Below, one piece after another: positions 8,615 to 18,216 of a DNA stretch of 64,000 bases. The stretch spans positions 1 to 64,000 of the forward strand of contig JBEKAY010000021.1 of NCBI GenBank assembly GCA_050015675.1, written 5' to 3'. The notes under the pieces were generated by a model. The model ran no database searches and was not told the DNA's origin. It saw only the letters and a program-made list of their open reading frames with translations. How positions within the stretch are numbered: the first letter of the stretch is position 1; each line of letters begins with the position of its first letter. A program made the position numbers and the translations under genes. The stretch comes from Fen-1298 sp050015675 (GTDB lineage: Bacteria > Bacteroidota > Ignavibacteria > UBA10030).

Positions 8615-11600
8615 TCACTTTCCATCCAGCACCTCCCGTGTTAATTTCAGAATTTCTTCAAAATTGTACGGTTTCAAAATGAACTTTTTCACACCGGCTT
8701 TGAGAAGTTCCGATTTTATTTCGGGGTCAAGAAAACCAGTCGCAACGATGATCTTTACGTCCGGATTGATCTTCTTAATGAGATTAATTTCTTCCAATCC
8801 GGTCATCCCGGGTAATCCGAGATCGGTAAATATCATGCTGATTTCCTTATGCCGTTCCCTATAAATTTTCACTGCTTCTGGACCATCTACAGCAGAGAGG
8901 ACTGTGTACCCCTTGGCAGCGAGTGATATCTGGATAAACACCATCAGCGTCTCTTCATCTTCTACTACTAACAATGTTTCTGTCCCGCCAGGAATTTCTT
9001 TCACAATTTCTTGGATTTCTGTTTGTGCCGGCTTGATTGCTGACGATACCGGTAAATACAATCGGAAGGTTGTTCCCTTTCCAAGTTCACTTTCCACTTC
9101 AATAAATCCTTTATGTGTTTTGACAACACCAAATACCACGGCTAATCCTAATCCTGTCCCTTTCCCTTTTTCTTTCGTCGTAAAAAATGGCTCAAAGATC
9201 CGGTTCCGAACCTCTTCGGTCATCCCTTCACCGGTATCGCCTACCTCGATGCAGACATAACTACTCGCAAGAGCATCCGGATGTTGATTGCGCAAACTTA
9301 TACTGGATACCATTCGAGTATTGATGGTAAGAACACCGCCGCTTGACATCGCATCGCGTGCATTCACACATAAGTTCAGCAACACTTGATGCAACTGCGA
9401 GCGATCAGCAACTATGAAAGGAATTGCGTTATCGCAGTTCCGCGAATAAGTAAGAACCTTAGGGAACGTCTCTTGGATCATCGTCATGATTTCCATAACA
9501 AGATCATTAACATTTACTGGGCCGAATTCCGTTTCTGATTTTCTAGCGAATGTCAATATCTGCTTGACAAGTGTTTTGCCGCGATCCACAGCCTTCACGA
9601 TTGTATCAACAGTGAGGTCCAACTTCTTGCCATCATCTTTAAACCGTTTGATGGTTGTGATGAATGCCAAGATGATTCCTAGAATATTATTAAAATCATG
9701 TGCAATCCCTCCGGCAAGCGTACCTAATCCTTCCAACTTTTGCATTTGCCGCATTTGATCTTCTAACAGCTTGCGCTCTGTGATATTTTCTACGGTTCCA
9801 TCATAATACAGAGTTTTGCCTTGAGCATCGCGGATCGCTCGAGCACTCTCCAGCACAAAGATCGCTGTGCCATCCTGGCGAATCCATTTTGAATCAAAAC
9901 CATTCACCTCGCCATCTCTTTCGATCTTTTCAAGAAATTCTTTACGTTGAGTGGATGATTCGAAACCTTCCTTTTCAAGGTTTCTTTCAGCGAGTTTTTG
10001 AAAAGATGTATAGCCGAGCATTTCCACTAATGCAGGATTTGCTAAGAGGATATTTCCATTGGGAGATGTTCTATAAATACCAATTGTGGCATTCTCGTAC
10101 AGTGAACGAAAACGTAATTCACTTTCCTGCAGCGCTTCCACTGCATGCTTGCGCTCGGTGATGTCGCGAATAATACCAGTAACAAATGTACCGGATTTTG
10201 TTTCCCATGATGACAACGAAAGTTCCAATGGAAACACACTTTTATCTTTTCGTAGTCCTTCTAATTCGACAGTTTTTCCGATGACGTGTTCATTTCCTCC
10301 AGATAAAACTCTTTCCATTCCTTTGGTATGTCCGGCTTGGTGATAAAGCGGCATCAATGATGTGAGAGATTGTCCAGCTGCTTCCGTATAACTGTAACCG
10401 AATATTCGCTCGGCACCACTATTCCATCCAATGATTATCCCGCTGTTATCAGCTGTGATAATAGCATCAGTCGCAGATTGCAGGACAGATCGATATCTCG
10501 TCTCGCTCTCACTCAGCTCCTCCTCCGCTTGCTTACGTTTAGTGATGTCCTGTCCATGGGCAATGGTGGCAATTATTGTTTTTCCATCTGCAGAATAAAT
10601 ATTCGTTGTATTCCATAAGACAGAGCGAATACTCCCATCCTTACAGCGAACAGGCATCTCGACAGTTATCAGGTTTTCTCCCTCTGATGTCCTTGAAATA
10701 AGAGCTGATAATTCTTCTCGCATTTCATCCGGAAAAAGTATTTCCGGATGCCTACCGGCAACATTAAATATAGTATATTTCGTTAACCGTTCAAATGCCA
10801 GATTGAACTTAGTGATTTTGTTATTATTGTCCCAGACCATAATAGGTGCATTTGCAAAACTAAGGAGATTCTCCAGATAATCGTGGGTTTCCCGCAATTC
10901 TTCTTCTGCCCGTTTGCGCTCGGTGATATTTCTGGCGATCGACTGGATCGCTACGGGTATTCCATCGGATATGATGGCAGATCCTATTGAATCCACATAC
11001 ACTTCTTGACCGTTTCTGCACCGCAATTTAAACTCCGCCAGATTCTTTTGAATTCCGGTTTCTTTAATTTCCTGCGTTACTTTGAATGCAAGCGGCAACT
11101 GATCCTCGGTCAGCAGCGAGGCAAAATTGAGGGAACCAATTTCTTCTTTCTTGTAACCAAGCAAATTCAAGGCTGCATCGCTTGCATCGATGAAGTTCCC
11201 TTCGAAATCAGAGACATATACAAGATCGAGTGAGCGTTCGAAAAGAGCTTTATACCGCTCCTCGCTTTCCTGCAGTTTATCTTCCGCCAGCTTGTGCTCG
11301 GTGATGTCAGTGGCAATACCGACGAGCGCGATATCTTGTCCCTTCTCATCTCGAACAAAGGATGTCGAGAGTGAAACTGGGAATTCGCGGCCATCTTTCG
11401 TCCGATTCATCAGCTCACCGCTCCATCCTCCAGCCAATGTTGCGGCGAGAATAGCGTGAGTAGCTTCAGGAGAATTGTTTGGCGATCGCACTATATTAAT
11501 GTTCTTTCCCAGAATTTCGTTTTCGGTATAACCATATGTTTTCAGAAATGCGTTGTTGACAAAGAGGACAATATCATTCAAATCAGTTATACTCACACAC

Positions 11601-12895
11601 TCTGCGACGCTTCTCAGTGTATGAGCAAGAAGGGTGATCTGTTTCTCTGCCCGCTTGCGTTCGGTGATATCATGAAAGTTAATAAGCAAATATTTCTTCT
11701 CAGCAATTGCGAGAATGGCAGGGCGAAGATCTGTGTAAAAAATACTTCCATCTTTTCGCTTGAATCTAATATCGCTACGAAGACCTTCTTCTCCTTTGCT
11801 AAACTTCCCGATCTGTTCGTCTATAAAAGCCAGATCCTCACCGGGATGTATATCGTTGATATCCAGAGTCAAGAATTCTTCTTGAGTATAGCCCAGCATT
11901 TTCATACACATAGCATTACACATAAAGAACTTTCGAGCATTCAGGTCAACAAGAAACATCCCGTCGCTCGTGTTATCGAAAATCGCACGGAATTTACCTT
12001 CTGACTTTTTTATCTCCTCTTCTACCAGCTTGCGCTCGGTGACTTCACGTGAGACTACAACGACTTTGATCGTGTTTCCATTCTCATCGCGAATCACACT
12101 CCCCTGTGACTCGATGTAACGAACGGAGCCATCTTCGAGTAAGAACCGATACTCCGCGCGCTGTCCGATTCCTGTTCTCACCGTTTCAAGAAAAATGCGC
12201 CTAATCTTTTCCCGGTCTTCGGGATGGATCTCTTGCAAGGAATCTGTTCCTCGAAGCGATTCCGGGTCGCCAAGTATGGATTTATATGATGGACTGCTAT
12301 AAATTCTCTTTCCTTCAAGATCGAGTACGGCGATGAGGTCGGTGGCATTTTCTGCAATGAGCCGAAATAGCTCCTCACTCTGACGAAGCTGTTCTTCTGC
12401 CCGCTTGCGCTCGGAGTTGTCACGGATGTTGCACTGGATAAATTTTATCTTGTCAACCAAAATAACCTCTGTATCCACAAATAGGCCAGCTTTGTTTTTT
12501 ACAGATACGTTGTCATAATAAATTACGCCATCTCTTTCCAATCTTGACAACGCCTCTTGAAAGTCTTTATCATCTTTAACGACACCGACTCCCCAGAGAT
12601 TATTTTTCAAAAACTCCTCTTTTGAATAACCTAGCAATTCCTGGGCATATACGTTAGCATCAAGAATGTCACCTTTTGATCTGTGGACATGCAATAATCC
12701 ATCATGCGATGTTTCAAAGGCGCGGCGATAATGCTCCTCGGATACATCCGAATCTTTTTGTAAATTTTTACGCTCGGTGATGTCCTGTTGAGTGTGCTTA
12801 TATTTCTCCCGCAGGGATTCCATTTTCTTCACTTTCCTACGGACAGATTCCATTTCTTTAATCAGTCCTTTCTTCGTTTGTTTGTCATTCTTCAT
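8615..12895 (-). CDS. Multi-PAS hybrid sensor histidine kinase with C-terminal receiver
   Basis: 1426 aa, soluble, with no membrane helices. After a short coiled coil come about eight PAS/PAC units, each ending in an ITERK-type linker, starting near residues 55, 175, 300, 420, 545, 670, 795 and 920. The kinase follows: GGIAHDFNNILG (phospho-His), NLCVNARDAMS (N box), GDTGEGM (G1), EPFFTTKEKGKGTGLGLAVV (F/G2). A receiver domain closes the protein (VVEDEET, FTDLGLPG, ATGF, LKPYN). It autophosphorylates and passes the phosphate to its own receiver, perhaps onward to the lone receiver at 5630-6013. Its ATG overlaps the stop of a 41-codon relic ORF. Ligands of the PAS units are unknown. Confidence 0.93.
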   Translation of the reverse strand: MKNDKQTKKGLIKEMESVRRKVKKMESLREKYKHTQQDITERKNLQKDSDVSEEHYRRAFETSHDGLLHVHRSKGDILDANVYAQELLGYSKEEFLKNNLWGVGVVKDDKDFQEALSRLERDGVIYYDNVSVKNKAGLFVDTEVILVDKIKFIQCNIRDNSERKRAEEQLRQSEELFRLIAENATDLIAVLDLEGKRIYSSPSYKSILGDPESLRGTDSLQEIHPEDREKIRRIFLETVRTGIGQRAEYRFLLEDGSVRYIESQGSVIRDENGNTIKVVVVSREVTERKLVEEEIKKSEGKFRAIFDNTSDGMFLVDLNARKFFMCNAMCMKMLGYTQEEFLTLDINDIHPGEDLAFIDEQIGKFSKGEEGLRSDIRFKRKDGSIFYTDLRPAILAIAEKKYLLINFHDITERKRAEKQITLLAHTLRSVAECVSITDLNDIVLFVNNAFLKTYGYTENEILGKNINIVRSPNNSPEATHAILAATLAGGWSGELMNRTKDGREFPVSLSTSFVRDEKGQDIALVGIATDITEHKLAEDKLQESEERYKALFERSLDLVYVSDFEGNFIDASDAALNLLGYKKEEIGSLNFASLLTEDQLPLAFKVTQEIKETGIQKNLAEFKLRCRNGQEVYVDSIGSAIISDGIPVAIQSIARNITERKRAEEELRETHDYLENLLSFANAPIMVWDNNNKITKFNLAFERLTKYTIFNVAGRHPEILFPDEMREELSALISRTSEGENLITVEMPVRCKDGSIRSVLWNTTNIYSADGKTIIATIAHGQDITKRKQAEEELSESETRYRSVLQSATDAIITADNSGIIIGWNSGAERIFGYSYTEAAGQSLTSLMPLYHQAGHTKGMERVLSGGNEHVIGKTVELEGLRKDKSVFPLELSLSSWETKSGTFVTGIIRDITERKHAVEALQESELRFRSLYENATIGIYRTSPNGNILLANPALVEMLGYTSFQKLAERNLEKEGFESSTQRKEFLEKIERDGEVNGFDSKWIRQDGTAIFVLESARAIRDAQGKTLYYDGTVENITERKLLEDQMRQMQKLEGLGTLAGGIAHDFNNILGIILAFITTIKRFKDDGKKLDLTVDTIVKAVDRGKTLVKQILTFARKSETEFGPVNVNDLVMEIMTMIQETFPKVLTYSRNCDNAIPFIVADRSQLHQVLLNLCVNARDAMSSGGVLTINTRMVSSISLRNQHPDALASSYVCIEVGDTGEGMTEEVRNRIFEPFFTTKEKGKGTGLGLAVVFGVVKTHKGFIEVESELGKGTTFRLYLPVSSAIKPAQTEIQEIVKEIPGGTETLLVVEDEETLMVFIQISLAAKGYTVLSAVDGPEAVKIYRERHKEISMIFTDLGLPGMTGLEEINLIKKINPDVKIIVATGFLDPEIKSELLKAGVKKFILKPYNFEEILKLTREVLDGK

Positions 12896-13017
12896 ATATC
12901 GTGTCCCCCTACTTGGAATATTGCTCGAAACACTAAGTCCATATCACTAGAGATGCAGACGAAAATCGAAAGGAAATCATATCCTATTCGGTGGTCTGTA
13001 TGTTCAGAACTACTCAT
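12892..13017 (-). pseudogene. 41-codon relic of a paralogous sensor N-terminus, coupled to the hybrid kinase
   Basis: A small ORF starting MSSSEHTDHRIGY matches the start of the sensor gene at 8509 (MKNSEYIVHRTGY). At DNA level the first ~50 bases are mostly identical. After that the reading diverges and stops at TGA 12894-12892, which overlaps the ATG of the hybrid kinase (ATGA). It looks like the surviving 5' end of a duplicated membrane-sensor gene whose body was lost, now acting at most as a leader ORF that couples translation to the kinase gene. Confidence 0.5.
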
Positions 13018-13086
13018 AACGAATATCCAAACTCGTTTACCCTCGCAGTTACCTTCCCTTATCATTTTGAATCCGATACCTCATTC

Positions 13087-13122
13087 TGTCATTTCGATCC
13101 CGATTTATCGGGAGAGAAACCT
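13087..13122. repeat. REP-like palindromic element
   Basis: The intergenic stretch 13018-13483 has no gene. It contains TGTCATTTCGATCCCGATTT with a CCCGATTTATCGGG palindrome (13099-13112) followed by AGAGAAACC. This is a widespread type of dispersed intergenic repeat that folds into a short hairpin. The rest of the stretch shows nothing recognisable apart from the terminator at 13414-13449. Confidence 0.45.
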
Positions 13123-13413
13123 TATCTTTGTTGAACAAGACTCCACTACCGACCCTATTTGAAACACAAATGCCCTGCCTCGAAAGGGAATAATGATCAA
13201 TGTAGGACAAAATATTGGAGGATTGGGAAGTGAAAATTACATATGGTGAAATTATTCTTTGCTGATGCGTGGGGTGGGACAATAACTTCATTAAACTAGT
13301 ATCCGTGCACATATCTCTTACTTCCAATCCCTATAATTGGTGTATGAGTTATAACACTTCTGCACAAGAGTAACGAGTCTTTCTGTGAAAATCAAGGTAC
13401 GGACTGTATACAG

Positions 13414-13449
13414 AAAAGCCCGATTCTGCTGTTACGGAACCGGGCTTTT
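13414..13449 (-). terminator. Rho-independent terminator after the superoxide dismutase gene
   Basis: AAAAGCCCG and CGGGCTTTT form the outer stem around a ~18-base inner region. Read on the minus strand, the stem ends in a T run 35 bases after the superoxide dismutase stop. The symmetric A and T runs mean it could act in both directions. Confidence 0.75.
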
Positions 13450-13483
13450 ATCGTTACTGATTGATAGTAACTTTTAACTGCTC

Positions 13484-14116
13484 TTACTTCCCAACAACTA
13501 ACTTCTTATACCGTTCATTGATTCTTCCCCAGTGTAAGTTTGCAAGAAAGTTATCAATATACTTTGCCCGTGCCGGACCATCCTTATGGTAATACGCATG
13601 TTCAAATACATCTAAAGAAATTAACGGCACACCGCCCCAGATAGCTCCATATTGATGTTCGTCGACAGTGACATTAAGGAGCCGGCCTGAATACAGCCGA
13701 TCAAATACAAGCAATCCCCATCCACTGAGCTTTGCAGAAACTGCAGAAGCTTTAAAGTCTGCTTTCCAAGCGTCAAACGAGCCAAAATCTTTTTCGATTG
13801 CCGCTTTGATTTCCGGCCCCTTCGATGGATCACCATCGCCGCCGAGGACATCCCAGTAAATATCGTGCAACAGTGCACCTGAATGATTCCAGCTGAATCT
13901 CCGTTTTAGTTCTCCAATGACACTGTAATTGCCATTTGCCGCGGCACGGTCGGCAGTTTCCAGCGCTTTTTCTATGTTATTCAGCGCCGTTACGTATCCC
14001 TTCTGGTGTGTATTGTAATGCCAGTCTGTGGTTTCCGGACTCATAACATTGGCGAGGAGTTTTTTCGCCTCTTCGTCTGAATACGGCCGCTTATTGAACT
14101 TCCACTCGTATGCCAT
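13484..14116 (-). CDS. sod: Fe/Mn superoxide dismutase
   Basis: 210 aa. It converts superoxide to oxygen and hydrogen peroxide in the cytoplasm. The C-terminal signature DVFEHAYYHKDG holds the Asp and His metal ligands, and NHSGALLHDIYWDVLGG holds the usual central His region. THQKGYV near the N-terminus carries the first ligand His; the usual HHxxY is here NTHQKGY. Metal choice (Fe, Mn or cambialistic) cannot be settled by eye. It lies downstream of the SUF operon with a 200-base gap and its own terminator, which fits an oxidative-stress neighbourhood. Confidence 0.92.
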   Translation of the reverse strand: MAYEWKFNKRPYSDEEAKKLLANVMSPETTDWHYNTHQKGYVTALNNIEKALETADRAAANGNYSVIGELKRRFSWNHSGALLHDIYWDVLGGDGDPSKGPEIKAAIEKDFGSFDAWKADFKASAVSAKLSGWGLLVFDRLYSGRLLNVTVDEHQYGAIWGGVPLISLDVFEHAYYHKDGPARAKYIDNFLANLHWGRINERYKKLVVGK

Positions 14117-14321
14117 ATTGTATTCCTTTAAAATAGTGTTTAGTTATTTTCAAATTCAAAGTATAGAACGACGGGGGCACGAAAAGAGTTCCAATAATAA
14201 ATCCTCATTATTAAAAAGATCAAACTTCAAGCAAGTTCTTTCATTCAACCTTCATAAAAGAATTTGATTATTAAAATTTGTTTGTTCTTTGCGATTTGAG
14301 AATCGGATTTTGCTCTCACTA

Positions 14322-14714
14322 TTAACCCATATTGAGTGTGAGCTTTGCCGCTTCGGTCATCATATCCGGATTCCAGATAGGATCGAAAACCAGTTCTACC
14401 AATACATTACTCACACCACGAATTTGCTGAACGCGCCGTTTCACATCCGCCGCAATCATTGGTCCCATACCACAACCTGGCGCTGTCAATGTCATTCTGA
14501 TATATACATTTGCATTGCCAGGAAATTCTTCTTCCACCTTCACTTCGTACACCAGACCAAGGTCAACAATATTTACAGGAATCTCTGGATCGTAACATTG
14601 TTTCAATGCATCCCATACATGTTCTTCCGGAACCAATTGCATTGGTTCAACCGTAATGCCACCTGTTGCCTGCTCAACTTGTATCGGCGACTCGTTCTTT
14701 TCTTTTGCAATCAT
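14322..14714 (-). CDS. sufT: SufT-like MIP18/DUF59 Fe-S cluster assembly protein
   Basis: 130 aa. The core VWDALKQCYDPEIPVNIVDLGLVYEV and LTAPGCGMGP, with its conserved Cys, are the hallmarks of the MIP18/DUF59 family (PaaD, SufT). Members help mature Fe-S proteins under high demand. The first ~30 residues are a variable extension. It is the last gene of the SUF run, 12 bases after the HesB/IscA gene, and this context supports the SufT name over a PaaD role. Confidence 0.85.
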   Translation of the reverse strand: MIAKEKNESPIQVEQATGGITVEPMQLVPEEHVWDALKQCYDPEIPVNIVDLGLVYEVKVEEEFPGNANVYIRMTLTAPGCGMGPMIAADVKRRVQQIRGVSNVLVELVFDPIWNPDMMTEAAKLTLNMG

Positions 14715-14726
14715 CGCACTATCTTC

Positions 14727-15119
14727 TTAATGATCACCACAACTGCAAGATTTTTCCTCATTGGAGTTATCACCACAGCCACATGATTTTGACTGATTGG
14801 GATTATCAAACTTAAAGCCTTTTCCTTGCGGACCGTCGATATATTCCAGCGTGGTTCCCGAAAGACCCTCTAGATTCTCCTCATCAACATAAATGGAAAT
14901 ACCTTCACTGAGGATAACTCGATCTGTTGCTTCTACTTTATCATCAAACGCAAGCACATACGATGGCCCGCAGCATCCTGCGCTTTGTATTCCGATCCGT
15001 AATCCGTGAGTATCCGGAATTTGATTTTCCCGGCGAATGTTCCGAATCTGTTCTGCCGCTTCCGGCGTAATTTTGATCTCCTGGATTAAGACTTCTGTTT
15101 CCTGTGTGCTCATAATCAT
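14727..15119 (-). CDS. sufA: HesB/IscA-type Fe-S carrier (SufA-like)
   Basis: 130 aa A-type carrier that accepts a cluster from the SUF scaffold and passes it to apo-proteins. ITPEAAEQIRNIRRENQ starts the domain, and AGCCGPSY holds the first conserved Cys. The usual CxCG tail motif is present as SCGCG, followed by an odd second run SCSCGDH, giving a Cys-rich tail beyond the normal end. The extra cysteines could bind metal. It lies between sufU and sufT. Confidence 0.85.
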   Translation of the reverse strand: MIMSTQETEVLIQEIKITPEAAEQIRNIRRENQIPDTHGLRIGIQSAGCCGPSYVLAFDDKVEATDRVILSEGISIYVDEENLEGLSGTTLEYIDGPQGKGFKFDNPNQSKSCGCGDNSNEEKSCSCGDH

Positions 15120-15151
15120 TATCCTTTACTATTTATTTTTTTATGTAACAT

Positions 15152-15604
15152 TTATTCTGTCGATACAGTTTCCTTTTTTTCTTCCAGGGCGTTCTTCATT
15201 GTATGCCATGGAAGAATTGCGCATTTGACACGTGCCGGAAACTCGCTTACACCGGCGAACGCTGCTAGTTTTCCAAATTCTTCAACACTCTTTTCACTTT
15301 TATTTTCACCCCGCACAAGATCATGAAAATTATCAAACCATACTTCAGCTTCTGCACGTGTTTTTCCTTTTAGTACCGTACTCATGACAGAAGCAGATGC
15401 TTTTGAAATCGCACAACCGGATCCTTGAAAAGAAATTTCTGTAATGATTTCATGATCCAACTTCAGATAGATGGTGTAGTGATCGCCGCAGAGCGGGTTG
15501 TATCCATCTACCGAACAACTTGCATCTTCCATTTTTTTGAAGTTGCGCGGATTTCGGTTGTGATCGAGGATAATTTCTTGATAGAGCGCTTTGAGATCAG
15601 ACAT
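15152..15604 (-). CDS. sufU: SufU-type sulfur transfer / scaffold protein
   Basis: 150 aa IscU/NifU-N fold. The motifs NPLCGD, GSGCAISKASASVM and VKCAILPWHT supply the three conserved cysteines, plus the Asp that binds zinc in SufU. The insert between the second and third cysteines is the SufU-specific segment absent in IscU. It takes sulfur from SufS and fits a system without SufE; no sufE is present here. The start ATG overlaps the end of sufS by 8 bases. Confidence 0.92.
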   Translation of the reverse strand: MSDLKALYQEIILDHNRNPRNFKKMEDASCSVDGYNPLCGDHYTIYLKLDHEIITEISFQGSGCAISKASASVMSTVLKGKTRAEAEVWFDNFHDLVRGENKSEKSVEEFGKLAAFAGVSEFPARVKCAILPWHTMKNALEEKKETVSTE

Positions 15605-16859
15605 GCCCGAATACCTCTCTCACTTTTTGAATACCGCACGCAAGTGTTTCGATTTCTTCCGCCGTATTGTAAAACGCAAACGATGCTCGTGCCGTTGCTG
15701 GAATGCCATACTTCTGCATCACCGGCTGTGCGCAATGATGTCCCGTACGAATTGCGATTCCTTCTTGATCGAGAATTGTACCGATGTCATGAGGATGGAT
15801 TCCATCCAAGACAAACGATACAACTCCTGCTTTTTCTTCTGCCGTTCCGATTATTTTCAAGCCTTGAATTGCTGCGAGTCTTTCGTGTGCTGAACGGAGC
15901 AGCACTTGTTCGTATTGTTGAACGACATTCCAATCAAATAAATTCATATAATCGATTGCCGCTGCTAAACCAATCGCACCGGCAATATGTGGTGTTCCTG
16001 CTTCATATTTATGCGGGATGTCGTTGAAGATTGTTTTTTCAAAGGTCACCGACTTGATCATATCACCGCCGCCTTGATAGGGCGGCATAGATTCAAGAAG
16101 ATGAGTTTTCCCGTACAGTATCCCTAATCCTGTTGGACCAAAAACTTTGTGAGACGAAAAGGCATAGAAATCCGCATCAAGATCGCGTACATCAATTCGC
16201 ATATGCGGAATCGCTTGCGCTCCATCAACCAACACAGGGACTCCCTGCCGATGCGCCATCTCAATCATTTGTTTCACCGGATTGACAGTGCCAAGGGCAT
16301 TGGAAATATGACTTATGGCAGCAATCTTGGTTTTATTCGAAAGCAAGCGGGCGAATTCTTCCAGCACAACTTCACCATCGTCGTTGATCGGAACAATGCG
16401 AAGCTTTGCTCCTTTTTCTTCGCATAGCATTTGCCACGGAACGATATTAGAATGATGTTCTAATTCAGTGATTAGCACTTCGTCACCCGCTTGAACATTC
16501 TTCCTGCCAAATGTTGCTGCAACAAGGTTGATTGCTTCTGTTGCGCCGCGGACGAAAATAATTTCTCGTTCTGATTCGGCATTTATAAATTTCCGCACAG
16601 TCACACGCGCTGCTTCGTATTTTCCCGTCGCCAATTCGCTAAGATAATGCACGCCGCGATGCACGTTGGAGTTTTCTGTAAGATAATACCGTTTGATCGT
16701 ATCTACCACCAAATCAGGTTTTTGCGTTGTTGCTGCATTATCAAGATAGACTAACGGCTTGCCATGCACCCGTGTGGATAAAATTGGGAAATCTTTTCGA
16801 ATCTGCTCCACCGGAAAATCAATGACATTCTGTTTCGCTAATGTTGACAAACTTTTCAT
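15597..16859 (-). CDS. sufS: Cysteine desulfurase SufS
   Basis: 420 aa, PLP-dependent group II desulfurase. It draws sulfur from cysteine for Fe-S assembly. Visible motifs are YLDNAATTQKP near the N-terminus, RGATEAINLVA, ELEHHSNIVPWQ, VDGAQAIPHM, SSHKVFGPTGLG (PLP Lys) and RTGHHCAQPVM with the short active-site Cys loop of SufS-type enzymes. It overlaps sufD by 4 bases and sufU by 8, so the operon is tightly coupled. Confidence 0.95.
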   Translation of the reverse strand: MKSLSTLAKQNVIDFPVEQIRKDFPILSTRVHGKPLVYLDNAATTQKPDLVVDTIKRYYLTENSNVHRGVHYLSELATGKYEAARVTVRKFINAESEREIIFVRGATEAINLVAATFGRKNVQAGDEVLITELEHHSNIVPWQMLCEEKGAKLRIVPINDDGEVVLEEFARLLSNKTKIAAISHISNALGTVNPVKQMIEMAHRQGVPVLVDGAQAIPHMRIDVRDLDADFYAFSSHKVFGPTGLGILYGKTHLLESMPPYQGGGDMIKSVTFEKTIFNDIPHKYEAGTPHIAGAIGLAAAIDYMNLFDWNVVQQYEQVLLRSAHERLAAIQGLKIIGTAEEKAGVVSFVLDGIHPHDIGTILDQEGIAIRTGHHCAQPVMQKYGIPATARASFAFYNTAEEIETLACGIQKVREVFGHV

Positions 16860-18196
16860 ATTCGTTCGCCTGTCGTGTGATTTTTATTGAGTCGATCGTG
16901 AATCATCCGTTCCACTTGTTGGCGAAATGGATCAATGGTTATCCGATTGACCACATCACTGGCAAAGGCAGAGGTAAGGATGTCACGTGCCGCATCAAAA
17001 CCGATGCCGCGTGAACGCAAATAGAATATTTGCTCATCGTCCAATTGCCCAATAGTGGCGCCGTGCGTGCATTTCACATCGTCCGCGAATATTTCTAATT
17101 GCGGTTTCGTGTTCATCGTCGCATCGTCGGACAACAGCAATGTCTTGTTCGTCTGTTTCGCATCGGTCTTCTGTGCATCTTTTCTGACAAATACTTTCCC
17201 GTTGAATATGCCTTTCGATGCACCATCCAGAATCGACTTGTACAATTCATGACTGATGCAGTGCGGCTTTGCATGATCAATGACTGTATGGTTATCAACG
17301 ATTTGTGTGCCTCTGCCGAGCGACAATCCATTGAGTATGCATTCAGCGCCTTCAGCATCAAAACGAGCGGTGATGTTGTTCCGAACAATTGAACCGCCCA
17401 GTGATATCACATTCGATGCGTAACGGCTTGCCTCATTCATCTGCACATGTGTTGTTCCTATATGGTACGCATTGATGCCTTCTGCTTGAAACTTGTCGTG
17501 CTCGACAGATGCATTATCACCGAGCGCTATTTCCGTCACCGTGTTCGTCAGATATGTATTTTGAGCAAGACCGACATACGTCTCGACAATTTTACATTGA
17601 CTCGCAATTCCTGCGATGATAAGATTTCTGGGTTGAGCGGTATAAACCTGTTCACGATTGGTTGCGATAAAAAGAAGTTGTATCGGATTTTCTAGAATTG
17701 CTGCCCGCGGCACCGAAATAAACGCGCCATCCCACAAAAAAGCTGTATTGAGCGTAGTGAACGCATTCTCTTCTCCCATCACCAAATGATTGAAGTAAAA
17801 CTGAACTGTATCCGGATGTTTCTTCAACATTTCTGTCAGACTACCAGCCATCATCCCTGGTGGAAGCGAACCAATATCTGACAACTCCAATGAAAACATT
17901 CCATCAATGAACACCAATCGTAATGCATTTTCCAATGTGTACGGTTGAATATCATTTTTCGTCACTCCATTCATTTCATAACGAAGGATCGGTTGATATT
18001 CATTTTTTATAATTGGGGCAATGTTTGTGAAACGCCATTCCTCCTGTCGTGTTGTCGGGAAGCCTATTTCAATGAACCGGTGCATCGCATCACGACGGAT
18101 CGCATGCATTGACGTTGACTTCTCACCATTTAAACTCCGTTCAAATACTTCGAACTTCGATTGATACCATTTAATATTTTGATTGATTGCCTGCAT
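16856..18196 (-). CDS. sufD: Fe-S assembly protein SufD
   Basis: 446 aa, partner of SufB in the SufBC2D scaffold. The N-terminal helical part (RQEEWRFTNIAPI) is followed by a right-handed beta-helix core. The C-terminal motif KCTHGATIGQLDDEQIFYLRSRGI is diagnostic, with the His in CTHGA at the cluster/ATPase interface. It is less conserved than SufB, as usual. It lies 20 bases downstream of sufC and overlaps sufS. Confidence 0.93.
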   Translation of the reverse strand: MQAINQNIKWYQSKFEVFERSLNGEKSTSMHAIRRDAMHRFIEIGFPTTRQEEWRFTNIAPIIKNEYQPILRYEMNGVTKNDIQPYTLENALRLVFIDGMFSLELSDIGSLPPGMMAGSLTEMLKKHPDTVQFYFNHLVMGEENAFTTLNTAFLWDGAFISVPRAAILENPIQLLFIATNREQVYTAQPRNLIIAGIASQCKIVETYVGLAQNTYLTNTVTEIALGDNASVEHDKFQAEGINAYHIGTTHVQMNEASRYASNVISLGGSIVRNNITARFDAEGAECILNGLSLGRGTQIVDNHTVIDHAKPHCISHELYKSILDGASKGIFNGKVFVRKDAQKTDAKQTNKTLLLSDDATMNTKPQLEIFADDVKCTHGATIGQLDDEQIFYLRSRGIGFDAARDILTSAFASDVVNRITIDPFRQQVERMIHDRLNKNHTTGERI

Positions 18197-18216
18197 TGTT
18201 TTTCTCTATTCTTAAC

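Noticed and set aside
8346..8864. Plus-strand ORF over the sensor and kinase ends
   Set aside because: Shadow of two conserved minus-strand genes.
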